The notes under the pieces: generated by a model | Told to the model about the DNA's origin: nothing | The model's database searches: none | The model's input: only the letters and a program-made list of their open reading frames with translations | NCBI GenBank assembly: GCA_964036315.1 | Contig: OZ038492.1 | Location: forward strand, 42,624,522-42,688,521 | Source of the DNA: Acanthosepion esculentum | Taxonomy: Eukaryota; Mollusca; Cephalopoda; Sepiida; Sepiidae | Length of the DNA: 64,000 bases | Reading direction: 5' to 3' | Made by a program: the position numbers and the translations under genes | In this document: piece after piece, positions 1-9,690 of the stretch | How the letters are laid out: each line of letters begins with the position of its first letter | Numbering within the stretch: the stretch's first letter is position 1

Positions 1-51
<51 letters not shown>
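1..51. repeat. (TA)n microsatellite
   Basis: A pure TA dinucleotide run reaches the left edge of the window, so its full length is unknown. It directly abuts the dispersed repeat that follows. Confidence 0.98.
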
Positions 52-54
<3 letters not shown>

Positions 55-205
55 GAAATATACTTTTAAGGTGTGCTATATTTATGGGATAAAGTGCTCA
101 ATATCAGAGATAGGGCCTATGTAAATATAAATATAAAAGTGAACATTGAAGTGAACACTCAGAGGCGACAGGCTGTTTCATGCTAGACGCAATCGTCAGG
201 GCACT
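52..205 (+). repeat. Dispersed repeat, GAGGCGACAG family
   Basis: This segment carries the words ATATCAGAGATAG, GAGGCGACAGGCTG and TTTCATGCTAGACGC. Diverged relatives occur at 11056-11125, 12369-12510 and 47690-47886, each next to a (TA)n tract. No coding frame or tRNA-like box is evident. I infer a non-autonomous mobile repeat of unknown class; the copy at 47.8 kb is arranged as an inverted repeat. Confidence 0.7.
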
Positions 206-209
206 AATG

Positions 210-281
210 TTGGATTTTCACTCGACTATTTATATATATTTGACATGACTCATATGTATAAATAGTCGAGGAAAAATCCAA
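210..281. repeat. Inverted repeat, 25-bp arms
   Basis: The arms at 210-234 and 257-281 read TTGGATTTTCACTCGACTAT and its near-perfect reverse complement around a 22-nt spacer, with one or two mismatches. The pair could fold as a hairpin. It follows directly on the GAGGCGACAG-family repeat and may be its terminal structure. Confidence 0.8.
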
Positions 282-376
282 CTAATAATTTTTATTATTG
301 AGGGGTCTCCCCTTTTTACACAAATGTTAAGTCGGTAACAAGAAAGCGTATAAAATTCGAAGGAGAAATAATCGTA

Positions 377-669
377 AAAGTTAAATTTCACGGAAAAACA
401 AAAAACTCAAGATATACGTCATGAAAGATACAGAAAATCTAGTGGGTATAGACTGTATGCAAAAGTTCGACGTATGGGATTCACTTATCAGCTCGTTTTG
501 TAAGGGCGCAGCTAGAATTGAATTGAAAGAAAATGTCCAACCAGTATGTAAAAAGAAGCGAAACGCGCCATTGGCTACCACAGATGAAAACAGTAAAGAT
601 TTATACAAGGCAGTAAAGGAACTACCTGTGACCTTGCGAGAGATAAGAAAAGAAGCGAAAAAGGATTAA
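377..669 (+). pseudogene. Gypsy pol remnant: protease end, RT start, linker
   Basis: The open frame from about 377 (first ATG at 421) reads LKIYVMKDTENLVGIDCM, which resembles the C-terminus of a Gypsy aspartic protease, where an LLGxDW-type motif is usual. It continues into ARIELKENVQPVCKKKR, which resembles the conserved start of Gypsy reverse transcriptase (KPV..K.R.VP). After an abrupt join it reads ELPVTLREIRKEAKKD, like the linker between RNase H and integrase, and then stops. The catalytic protease Asp, all RT motifs and RNase H are absent, so the product cannot be functional. Similar-sense codons continue past the stop at 667. Confidence 0.6.
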
Positions 670-750
670 TTTATTCAGAGGACGAAAGAAAAAATAAATA
701 AAAACCGGTATATACCTACAGTACTCAAGAGATCATTCAAACAAGAATAG

Positions 751-1047
751 GTCTACGTCAGTAACAATATGGCTTATGAGGAACCAAATAGAATAATTAA
801 CAGACTAGGGGAAAAATTTACCAAGAGAAAACATATTGACCAAATACAAAAAAGACGGGTTGAAGAGCCAAGATCGTCACCCGCAGAAAATGACGAGTCG
901 ATGGAGGCGATCTTTGAAGTTTTTGAGATTCAAAGACCACAAGACACAGAAATTGGAAGGACTAGCAGGAAGAGAAAATTTACAGTGCCTCTAATTGTCG
1001 ACCATAAGAGAAAGGAAAAGATATTAACTCCCCTAAGAGGGATTTAA
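751..1047 (+). pseudogene. Gypsy integrase C-terminal remnant
   Basis: The frame opens after a stop at 748 and has an ATG at 769. It encodes about 92 residues including EEPNRIINRLGEKF and KRKHIDQIQKRR. These resemble the post-catalytic integrase segment in which a short beta-rich domain ends in a (R/K)HxDQ(L/I) motif. The rest is charged and low in hydrophobics, like many Gypsy pol tails. The stop at 1045-1047 sits immediately before the purine tract and the second 31-bp repeat, where the end of pol is expected. The zinc finger and DDE core are missing. Confidence 0.55.
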
Positions 1048-1055
1048 GGAGGGGG

Positions 1056-1490
1056 TATTGAGGGGTCTCCCCTTTTTACACAAATGGACTCACCAGAGGT
1101 ATACATATACTACTACCAGTGAATACCCGGACAGTATGCAACAGAGTAGACGGCGACGTCTTCTCTGTTAGACGGTCGAACTCTCTGCCTCTGTGCAGAG
1201 AGGATCCCGGACGAGGCTCCGCGGAAGGGTAGAGTCTCGTTCAGGGTGGTTGACCAACCCGATCCCGTTTATACGGGATCTACGGGCATTTTTTGTGCCA
1301 CATCTATCCCTTGTGGGGGGGACAGTAAATACTGTGGGTAATAGAGGAGGTTAGCACAAGAGTCACAGTTAGCAAGCACGTAGACTCAGTAAGGAGTCAT
1401 CCGCGATACTTCAATACTAAGACTGTATATATATCATTGCTACTAATCCTCATTCCTGGATCTACTAACCCGTATTACCAGTTTGTATTA
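1056..1490 (+). repeat. Probable 3' LTR of the Gypsy remnant
   Basis: The stretch starts with the 31-bp repeat, follows a polypurine tract, and is clearly more GC-rich than its surroundings, with several short hairpins (for example GATCCCGTTTATACGGGATC near 1261). The right edge is not defined; I saw no unambiguous CA end or target-site duplication. Confidence 0.45.
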
Positions 1491-1569
1491 TTACGTTAAT
1501 ACATTTATTTCCCTTATCCATTTCTGGCGTTTGTTATTCATTGATATCGGATTCATCCCGGAATCCAAA

Positions 1570-1571
<2 letters not shown>

Positions 1572-1635
<64 letters not shown>
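1572..1635. repeat. (TA)n microsatellite
   Basis: A pure TA run of about 64 bp. The long Tyr-Ile frames across it on both strands are artefacts of the repeat. Confidence 0.98.
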
Positions 1636-1639
<4 letters not shown>

Positions 1640-1989
1640 ACTTGCAGGGTGACAGGACGTGAGCGACATCTACCTCCCACGACAACTGCGTCCCACAGCG
1701 TGCTAAACTCCATCACTGTCTCAGGAGAGTATTGGGAGCCCGAAAAAGAAACCAGTTGACAACTAGCAATTTCGAGAATTTGAGGGCATTAAAAAAAACT
1801 TATGAGTCTAGCACAGGTATAAGCAATAGATATCTGCAATACTATTATACACAGTTTTCTAAAAGAACTCCTATGCACTTTCTTTGCACAAAAGATTTGT
1901 CTCTCATTCTGACCTGAAATCGCCGGCTATCAAGAAGCGAAATGCATTATCTGAACAAGTATTTCCACTTCGTTTCATTATCTGTACTT

Positions 1990-2110
1990 TTAATTACATT
2001 ATTCCGACTGTTATCCTCATTGTCATATTCACAAGGTTTATGCCATTGTACGCTCCGGCCTTCTTCAGGTAATTGGAATTTCGAACCGAACCCTGTAGAA
2101 CGTTTTGAAG
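1990..2110 (-). repeat. CTGAAGA...AACGTTG core repeat, copy 1
   Basis: On the minus strand this reads CCTGAAGAAGGCCGGAGCGT followed by a partly degraded complementary segment. Related copies lie at 3540-3640 (+), 22290-22400 (-) and 22585-22680 (+). All four share a CTGAARA word, a GGCCG-type stem and, in three, GAAACGTTG or GAAATGTTG. The arrangement recalls a hammerhead ribozyme core, as Penelope-like and retrozyme elements are known to carry; folding has not been tested. Confidence 0.6.
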
Positions 2111-2233
2111 ATGGCAATGAAGATGGGGATAACAGTCCGAATAATATAAATAACATAAGTAATCATAATGCCCCATCTCACAGATATAGACTCTTCTCTA
2201 CCATTGTTCGACTATTTTCTACATCTACAAGCA

Positions 2234-2236
<3 letters not shown>

Positions 2237-2301
<65 letters not shown>
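2237..2301. repeat. (TA)n microsatellite
   Basis: A pure AT/TA run of about 65 bp next to the CTGAAGA-core repeat. Confidence 0.98.
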
Positions 2302-2305
<4 letters not shown>

Positions 2306-2394
2306 AAATTATTCCTGTGCAAGATAAAATTCGAGAAAGTTGCTCTATTTTTAAGTATTGTTGTAATGAATAAATTCCACATCATATATAGTGA

Positions 2395-2500
2395 TTTTCC
2401 AAGCGTAAGTTAGTTATGACACAAGGCTGAAAGTATGGGGCACCCAGTGAGGATTGAAATCACTACTCATTCGTAATTGATCTAGCGAGACAAGCGAACA
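2395..2500 (-). repeat. tRNA-like SINE unit, single copy
   Basis: The segment shares GAAAGTATGGGGCACCC, CATTCGTAATTGATC and AGCGAGACAAGC with the four-unit array at 9190-9690. Read on the minus strand it has the order of a tRNA-derived promoter (A-box region, then a B-box). Here it is an isolated unit ending in a short TA run. Confidence 0.55.
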
Positions 2501-2689
2501 ATTCTATATATATATCGTCTTATATTGATTAATTCATTTGTTTTATTTTAGGGATTATCAACACTTTGTAGATTATTTAAAAGCAGAAAACTGTTGGGAT
2601 CATAAGAATTCTTGCATATAATTACGATGTACTGATAAAAAACCCATTAATCTACAAATAACTGGGAGGAGAAGACGTGGATTCATACG

Positions 2690-2925
2690 TTTCCGAATTT
2701 TATTTGTGCGTAAGTGAATATAACGAACCCGAATGTAATTTGAAATCGGCTCTGATATCCAATTCCGATCTGATATCCCTTATACCACCCGCATATCCAA
2801 GCTTGTAGGACCTGGCATTTCCAAACGGTTACCCATCTAGTTATTGAGCAGGCTCGATGTTGCTTAACCTCGGTGATCGCACGAGCGCAGGCGTTTCAAC
2901 GTGATATGGCCGATCGTCACAGAGC
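2690..2925 (-). mobile_element. Composite SINE: 5S rRNA-derived head plus tRNA-like body
   Basis: Read on the minus strand, 2925 to about 2810 follows animal 5S rRNA almost end to end: CATATCACGTTGAAACGCC, GATCACCGAGGTTAAGCAAC, then TAGATGGGTAACCGTTTGGA and ATGCCAGGT. These correspond to the 5' stem, box A, the intermediate element and box C. It continues without a break into a tRNA-like part (GGGTGGTATAAGGGATATC, then GAGCCGATTTCAAATTAC) and a body with TTCGTTATATTCACTTACGC. A second copy with the same order is at 45275-45520. 5S-derived SINEs are known (SINE3 type); the fusion to a tRNA-like unit in this lineage is my reading. Confidence 0.8.
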
Positions 2926-3040
2926 AATAGCCTTAATAAAATAAGAGCGTAAAGTTGGAAATGATAACAAAAATAAATTATACCATGAAACAAATGGTGG
3001 AGGAGAAAAAATTCATTGCTTTCAATTTTTTCGCCTTTTC

Positions 3041-4358
3041 TCCATATATTTCAGTTAAGCAATCAGCAGATAATTTGTAATGAAAATGATAATGTTAGCC
3101 TTTTCCTTGTAAGGAAATATTTGGAGATTATTCACCGAGCAGCCAGTATTACTGGTGATTGAAATAAAATATTCCTGTCTATATTTCTGAGCCAACCAAG
3201 CAGAGAAATGAATACAATATGTGAAACAGTAATAAGGGGTGCCAGAGAAAAGCGATAATAACAACAATAATTACAATATGAGCTCTGGTAAAAATATAAT
3301 GATAACAGCAAAAAATTACAATATGAGCACTGGTAAAAAAACAGTTGCTGAAGACATTAGGTTTATAATACCCAGAAATTCATACGCAGATATCCTCAAG
3401 GACACATGACAGAGTGAATAAAGGCGTAAGTTAGATCCAGTGAGTGTGAGTTCAATACCCGGTTAAGGCAATGGAGAACTTGGAGAGGGGGATTGACATC
3501 CATTAAGCATGGCATCGAGCGAAATAAACGGTTCAGTTCAACATTCCAACCACCTGAAAATGGCCGTATGGAGCGTACAACGGCTGAAACGTTGTAATAA
3601 ATATGGCGACAAAGATGATGACAATAGTCCGAATAATATAAATAGTGTAAAATATTCCTCTTAAAACAATTTTTAAATATGCTTTACTCTCCCAAACCCA
3701 TTTTAGGCTTTGATCTGAAAAAGCGGTTGTATATACCAGAAAGTTTAGTTATTTCTGAATTGCTTTGGCGCCAGGCATGACACCCATTTGAATGTCTCGA
3801 TCTAACTCGGCTATTTTAGTATATGACTCGAGTTTTCGGGTTAATGTTTTGGTTTAGTTACAATTTTCGGTATTGTGAGAAAATGCAACTAACGCAGCCT
3901 ATTCTATATTCATTTTTTTAAAATCTCCTACGCTAAGCCTGTGGGTCTCGGCGAAGACCAATATTCGTCGAACTTTGTGGACTGCCTCTACATAATCACA
4001 AGAAGTCGATTAGATAACAGAAACCACATCAGTTGATGTCTTTCGACATCAGCAATAGCAAAAACCGATATAACATGTAAATTGAAGAGAAAGTAATGAC
4101 ATGACATGTTGACCTTCCGGACTTCTTCCAACAAAAGGTTAGGAAGGAAACACCCATCAATACTGGAAAGAGCGATAGCATCTACTAGACTAGTAAAAGA
4201 TATTTTCCTGGAAAATTGTTTAAGAGAAAGATTTTATAAATTTCAATCGACGGTAATACCAGCTGCCTGGTTAATAAACTTCAAATATTGCCTTACAAGG
4301 AAATGGATATTGTCATTTCCATTAAGAATTAACTGTTGATTGCTTAACTGAAATATGG
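3041..4358. mobile_element. Foldback element with arms of about 140 bp
   Basis: The left end (about 3041-3183) and the right end (about 4215-4358) are diverged reverse complements. Outer words are GTTAAGCAATCAGCAG on the left and CTGTTGATTGCTTAAC on the right, and inner words include CCTTGTAAGGAAAT versus CCTTACAAGGAAAT. The interior (about 1 kb) holds a SINE-like insertion at 3420-3640 and no transposase. A related single right-hand arm lies at 43480-43860. It could be a MITE or a chance pairing of two opposite copies of one dispersed repeat. Confidence 0.55.
3420..3640 (+). repeat. SINE-like insertion with CTGAAGA-core tail
   Basis: A tRNA-like B-box (GTGAGTTCAATACCCGG) near 3446 is followed by unique sequence and then the core repeat: CACCTGAAAATGGCCG, ACAACGGCTGAAACGTTG. 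The same pairing of a B-box-like word with the core recurs around 22.2-22.7 kb. It sits inside the foldback element and so is probably younger than it. Confidence 0.5.
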
Positions 4359-4555
4359 GGGAAATATTGTTGTGAGTTGTCAAGTAAACTTCTTTTTTTA
4401 AATTACTTGATAATTCTGAACTAATTGTGAAAGTGTTATCATCAGTAGTACAGTGAGGCTAATATAAACTGCTTCCAGAAAATTGAGTTAATCTCCCTTG
4501 TGATGGAAATAGCTGTATATTTATAAACCAATGTTTAGCACACCAAATATTCTCA

Positions 4556-5277
<722 letters not shown>

Positions 5278-5380
5278 AATAAAAAGGAAAGAACAGTAAG
5301 ATATAAAATCCGGTGTTCTTATAGATATTTTTATTTTTACACAATAGTGCTCTATGTAAATTTAAATTTACAGAGCATTA

Positions 5381-5611
5381 ATATTATAAATTAATAGATT
5401 TAAAATATGGTTTTACCGCTACACAGTGATGACCATGTTTCAGAAATGGAAGCTAAAGCCCCTGAATTTAATTTTGTTATTAAACCAAAGACATTAGTTC
5501 CATTTCCTCATCAAGCGAATTTTGGAGTAACTTACTTTTTAAAATTTACGGTTGTTAACGGCACAGGAAAGATTCATAGTTTGAGGGTTTCCAAGGTTAC
5601 CGATAAATCCA
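5381..5611 (+). repeat. Inverted terminal arm, left copy (with short ORF)
   Basis: 231 bp that appear identical, by eye, to the reverse complement of 6966-7196. It includes a frame from ATG 5407 (75 aa to the stop at 5634; the first 68 residues are shared with the other arm) rich in Pro, Phe and Lys, with no motif I recognise. The 100 bp upstream (GGTGTTCTTATAGATATT and following) recur at 12085-12165. Confidence 0.85.
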
Positions 5612-5829
5612 TTCATCTAGACAAGGGGTGGTAGAGGGTTCAATTTTTAATTTTCGTTGTCTCAGTTAATAGTTACATTTGAAAGCGGGGTTATGTTTAG
5701 GGATGGGTAGGGATGTATCTTTTAACAAATTCTGACATCCGCTAAATTCATGTCATCTGGGTTTATTTCTAACGGCAAAAATTCTTATGGTATTATTTCT
5801 ATTTGTATATTTAAAGATTTTGAGGGACT

Positions 5830-6235
5830 GTTTAGGTTAGAATATGTTTTATCCACCTTTCTAAAAAGTTATTTTTAATATTTGATATACTATACTTCTA
5901 GTTAAAAACCAAGTAAATGTATTAGGATTACTTACAGTATTTAAAATTATTTATTCTTATCGAGTATAAGTAAATATTATTTTATTTTATTTTATTTTAT
6001 GTAAACTTTATGACAATGACGGCAAAGGTGGTTAAATTATTTCACTAATTCAATAAACTTAGTATTATAAATGTATATATGTATGTATAAAGGACATTTA
6101 ATGTTCAATATTATATTCTAACTTATTAATTTCACATGACTTTCGGTGTTCACTTGGATTCTTTCCAGTGTTTGAATTGCTTTGAGAGAGGTGTTATGGT
6201 TAGAGTACGTTTTATTTAATTACAATTTTAAAAGA
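5830..6235 (-). pseudogene. Older degenerate copy of the same nuclease end
   Basis: The words TATGACAATGACGGCAAAG, TAAAGGACATTTAATG and TTGCTTTGAGAGAGGTGTTA parallel 6480-6710 in the same orientation, but frames are broken. The flanking TTAAAACCAAGTAAATGTA words also recur (about 5905 and 6340), so the 3' region is duplicated in tandem. A poly-T run at 6423-6452 lies at the junction with the younger copy. Confidence 0.6.
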
Positions 6236-6421
6236 TATTTAGGTTAGAATCTGTTTTATTTAATTTCAATTTTAAAACATTTTTAAAATTCTACTTTCAA
6301 ATTTAACTTTTTAATTTTAATCGGCTATATTTCTTTATAAACCAAGTAAATGTAATATAATTATCTACATTATTTAAAATTATTTATATCCATCAAATAT
6401 GAGTATGTATAATAATCAGGT

Positions 6422-6454
<33 letters not shown>

Positions 6455-6460
6455 GATTAT

Positions 6461-6925
6461 TTAAAGATTATTTAAAGAAAACTTTTGGCAATGACGACAA
6501 AAAATAGCTATTTCATTTCTCTGATTCAGTAAATTTTTATTTTTTATAAACTTAGTAATATATAGTTTCTCATGTATGCATAAAGGACATGGGTCATTTA
6601 ATGACCTACATATTCTAGCTCTTCTTATTAACTTCCATTTCACTGTAGGTGTTTTATTGGATTCTTTTAGGTGCCAAAAGTACTTCGAAAGAGATGTCTG
6701 ACTTTTATACTTATTTATCCTAAACGAGGATTGATGTTGGTAGAACCTCTTTTTGAACTCATGGCTAGTGCAACCTATATAAATTTTTATGTTTTCAGGA
6801 TTTTCAACAGAAGATATATTACATTGGTATACTACTGATTCTATGCAACATTTATTTTGTAAAGGACAATTTTGAGGGTTTCTACAATTACATAATTTTT
6901 GTTCACCCTCATTAGTTGTTGTTTG
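6461..6925 (-). CDS. GIY-YIG endonuclease domain of a Penelope-like element (partial)
   Basis: The open frame gives about 155 residues. A Cys-rich lead (CNCRNPQNCPLQNKCC) is followed by SVVYQCNI and then IYIGCTSHEFKKRFYQH, the YIG strand and Arg-bearing helix of the GIY-YIG fold. Then come SLSKYFWHLK, PTVKWKLI, a CPLCIHEK knuckle and LLNQRNEIAIFCRHC. This order is typical of the nuclease at the C-terminus of Penelope-like polyproteins, where it nicks target DNA. No ATG begins the frame and the RT part is missing, so it is a 5'-truncated fragment that ends at a natural-looking stop. The related copy at 51 kb is more decayed. Confidence 0.75.
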   Translation of the reverse strand, partial: QTTTNEGEQKLCNCRNPQNCPLQNKCCIESVVYQCNISSVENPENIKIYIGCTSHEFKKRFYQHQSSFRINKYKSQTSLSKYFWHLKESNKTPTVKWKLIRRARICRSLNDPCPLCIHEKLYITKFIKNKNLLNQRNEIAIFCRHCQKFSLNNL

Positions 6926-6965
6926 TATTTTTCCCTTGTCTACAATTTTTTGGTTCTGGTATAAG

Positions 6966-7187
6966 TGGATTTATCGGTAACCTTGGAAACCCTCAAACTA
7001 TGAATCTTTCCTGTGCCGTTAACAACCGTAAATTTTAAAAAGTAAGTTACTCCAAAATTCGCTTGATGAGGAAATGGAACTAATGTCTTTGGTTTAATAA
7101 CAAAATTAAATTCAGGGGCTTTAGCTTCCATTTCTGAAACATGGTCATCACTGTGTAGCGGTAAAACCATATTTTAAATCTATTAAT

Positions 7188-7196
<9 letters not shown>
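6966..7196 (-). repeat. Inverted terminal arm, right copy (with short ORF)
   Basis: Reverse complement of 5381-5611 over 231 bp with no mismatch seen. The minus-strand frame from 7170 runs 76 codons and stops at 6940, just before the GIY-YIG frame opens in a different phase. The outer edge runs into a (TA)n tract at 7193. Confidence 0.85.
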
Positions 7197-7255
<59 letters not shown>

Positions 7256-7572
7256 AGGCTAGCTATCCATCTATCAATCTATGTTTGTGTAATGTTTTCC
7301 TTGTTGAATCTTTACTCTCTAAAATAGAGAAAAATAGACTCCACATCATACACACATTTGAACTTCATTACTGACTAGTAGTAACAATGTCAAATACTGA
7401 AGCACTGCAGCCAGCAGTAGGTCCCATTTATATATGATTTTATACTATCGCCATATTGTTTTCACCCAACTTCAAAACGAAGTTTTTATTAACTTTACTA
7501 TTGACTACTGGCAACCGTGACAAATACTTAAACGCTGAAGCCAGTAGGATCATCTATCTATCTATCTATCTA

Positions 7573-7617
<45 letters not shown>

Positions 7618-7705
7618 TTGTGTTTGTTTCATTGTTTATGTATACTCTTTAAAACACATGTACATCGATACCATATCTTACACACGCACACCCACATACA
7701 TATGT

Positions 7706-7766
<61 letters not shown>

Positions 7767-7830
7767 GGGGGACACCTATCTACCTGTATACATATATATA
7801 TTTATATATGTGTGTGTGTATGTGTACATA

Positions 7831-7896
<66 letters not shown>

Positions 7897-7924
7897 GATA
7901 TATGTACATCTATCTATCTATCTA

Positions 7925-7970
<46 letters not shown>
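7193..7970. repeat. Compound microsatellite cluster
   Basis: (TA)n at 7193-7232, (AG)n 7233-7254, TATC 7551-7575, (TA)n 7575-7615, 7701-7746, (AG)n 7746-7767, then TG/TA/TATC to 7968. Spacers at 7260-7550 contain two copies of the small repeat with GTGACAAATACTTAAACGCT and CCAGCAGTAGG words. No gene is present. Confidence 0.92.
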
Positions 7971-7973
<3 letters not shown>

Positions 7974-9185
7974 AGCCACCTATCTTTGCTTTGAAGCGAG
8001 ATTTTTTTCCTTGAGGTGTATGTTTGATCAAGAGCTTCGCGTACTTCGATATCTGGCATGGGGTCGAAATCCTCGTGGCTTTTAATCCAATTATCTACAT
8101 CAAGTAATCGAACCCTGAAGCTTCAAGAGAAATGGGTGAGGAACTAATTAAATCGACTGGTTGCAAAACTGGCAAATCACATAGAAGCCAAAATAAAATC
8201 CAAACCAAATCAAAGAAATGGTTAAAAGGTCTGCAAATCCTTCCTCAGAGAGAAATATTCACCATGATATCCGCTTCTTACGTTTCGACATGCAGTGATC
8301 AGATGCTGAATTTTGCTTTCATAAAGAAGCTTTTGTCCCGCGGCTATATATCGCCTGAAGACCCCTGGATATCTAGCATCACTACATGAGTACTCAAACA
8401 AAATGTTTATTAATTTCAACATGAATGTCGTTTCTAACTAAACTACTTTAAGGAAGCACGCTGAAACCTGCTTTTATATTCATGATGATTAAATGATTTG
8501 AAATGTTTATAAAACACACTCTTTACATATATGACTATGAAACTAACAAAGGTTGACTGAAACTAACAGCTTCATATTACCTGGTCAGCTATGGTGCATA
8601 TAAGATGACAAACCTAATAGATGTGTAGAGTTAAAACAGTTGTTCGATGTGCTATAACGTAGGGGGGAAATTGTTTTCCTATAATTGTGTAAAGTGACGT
8701 TAAACAATCTTAACTGGTGTTGGAACTTATTTGGCTTATTGTGCTGATAACCCGTCACATTTATCTCCAGGAATATTTAAGAAAAAAATGAAAACTGTTT
8801 AAAAGATATCTTCTGACCAAGATTATCACTATTAAAAAATGTTCTGCACAACTTTTATGTCCAAAGTCAACTTTTTTTTAACCTTTTTTTCGAAAATTAT
8901 TATGACTTTTCTGTTTTTACGAGAGAAAAAAATGCTGAGAGTAAAACCCCGATTTCTCTTCGTGCATCTCACAATCTTTTCTATGGTGCATTGCGGAACA
9001 TTCAGAATTTTTCAGCGTTGTATAATAAAAACAATATAAGATAGGATGAAACACTGACATAACAATCTTCAGTTTTGAACGAGGCCATAGACTTTAAACA
9101 TCAACTGAATGTTTTTATCCTACCTCATAATATATATTTGCAATTATGACAACAATTATCTTTGTAAAATCCATGCTGATTTCTT
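7971..9185. other. No gene seen
   Basis: About 1.2 kb of AT-rich sequence. Short frames (for example 8132-8389 on plus and 8222-8422 on minus) overlap each other on opposite strands and match no family I know. A tRNA-like word GGGGTCGAAATCCTCG near 8060 hints at a SINE fragment. Confidence 0.5.
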
Positions 9186-9189
9186 AATA

Positions 9190-9690
9190 ATATTTTACAT
9201 TCAGCACAGGGCCGATTATATAATGCACACAATGAGGATCGAACTCCCAATTCAGTCGTAATTGAGCTAGTGAGACAAGCTTGCTATGCATTACACGACA
9301 TCGACGTAACCAAATTGTGATTTTTTGAGCGTAACTTAGATGTGGCACATGGACTAAAGTGTGGATTGAATTCACTATTCATTCGTACTTAATGTACTTA
9401 GACAAGCTTTATAACCAATACACGATGTCGCAGTACTCAAAATGTTTTTCTAAGCGTAGCTTAATGGGGCACAAGATCGAAAGTATGGGGCACCCTGTGA
9501 GGTTCGAACTCACTATTCAGTCGTAGCTGATCGAGCGAGACAAGCTTGATAACGATTACATCACGACGCAATGCCAAAAATGATTCTCTAATCGTAGCAT
9601 ACATGTGACACAGTGCTGAATATGAGGAATGAACTCGCTACTCAGTCGTAATTTCTTGCTAACCATTACACCACGTTGAAATATTCATTC
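9190..9690 (-). repeat. Tandem array of four tRNA-like SINE units
   Basis: Four diverged units repeat every 125-138 bp; the marker word CA(G/T)TCGTA lies at 9253, 9380, 9518 and 9643. On the minus strand each unit runs ATGTAATCGTTATCAAGC (A-box region), CTCGCTCGATCAGCTACGAC and GTGAGTTCGAACCTCAC (B-box). They are too diverged and poorly paired to be functional tRNA genes. I read them as a tRNA-derived SINE that has expanded head to tail. Confidence 0.65.

Larger units (their letters stand above)
296..1490 (+). mobile_element. Internally deleted Gypsy-type LTR retrotransposon
   Basis: A 31-bp direct repeat (TATTGAGGGGTCTCCCC and following) occurs at 296-326 and 1056-1086. I read the two copies as the starts of the 5' and 3' LTRs. 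Between them lie, in pol order, the end of an aspartic protease, the start of a reverse transcriptase, the RNase H/integrase linker and the integrase C-terminus, with the intervening domains missing. A purine-rich AAGGAGGGGG precedes the second repeat, as a polypurine tract should. The 5' LTR is truncated after about 31 bp. The family call rests on protein motifs read by eye. Confidence 0.6.
5281..7196 (-). mobile_element. 5'-truncated Penelope-like element with inverted terminal repeats
   Basis: The minus strand carries a GIY-YIG endonuclease frame (6925-6461) that starts about 40 bp after a 231-bp arm (7196-6966). The same 231 bp recur in the opposite orientation at 5381-5611. Penelope-like retroelements encode RT followed by a GIY-YIG nuclease and often carry repeated ends, sometimes inverted. 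The RT is absent here, fitting 5' truncation. Between the nuclease and the far arm lies an older, degenerate second copy of the nuclease end (5990-6235), suggesting a tandem head-to-tail arrangement. Confidence 0.65.

Noticed and set aside
1491..2307. Several 60-120 codon frames of Tyr-Ile repeats and flanks on both strands
   Set aside because: They are translations of (TA)n tracts; the same pattern recurs at every TA run in the window.
2810..2925. Functional 5S rRNA gene
   Set aside because: Several substitutions and deletions in paired regions, and fusion to a SINE body; no 5S array.
4106..4339. 77-codon plus frame with a basic, plausible composition
   Set aside because: It lies in the dispersed foldback repeat, and the homologous stretch at 43.6 kb is interrupted by stops.
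9190..9690. Functional tRNA genes
   Set aside because: B-box words are present but the cloverleaf arms do not pair, anticodon loops are not standard, and units are strongly diverged.
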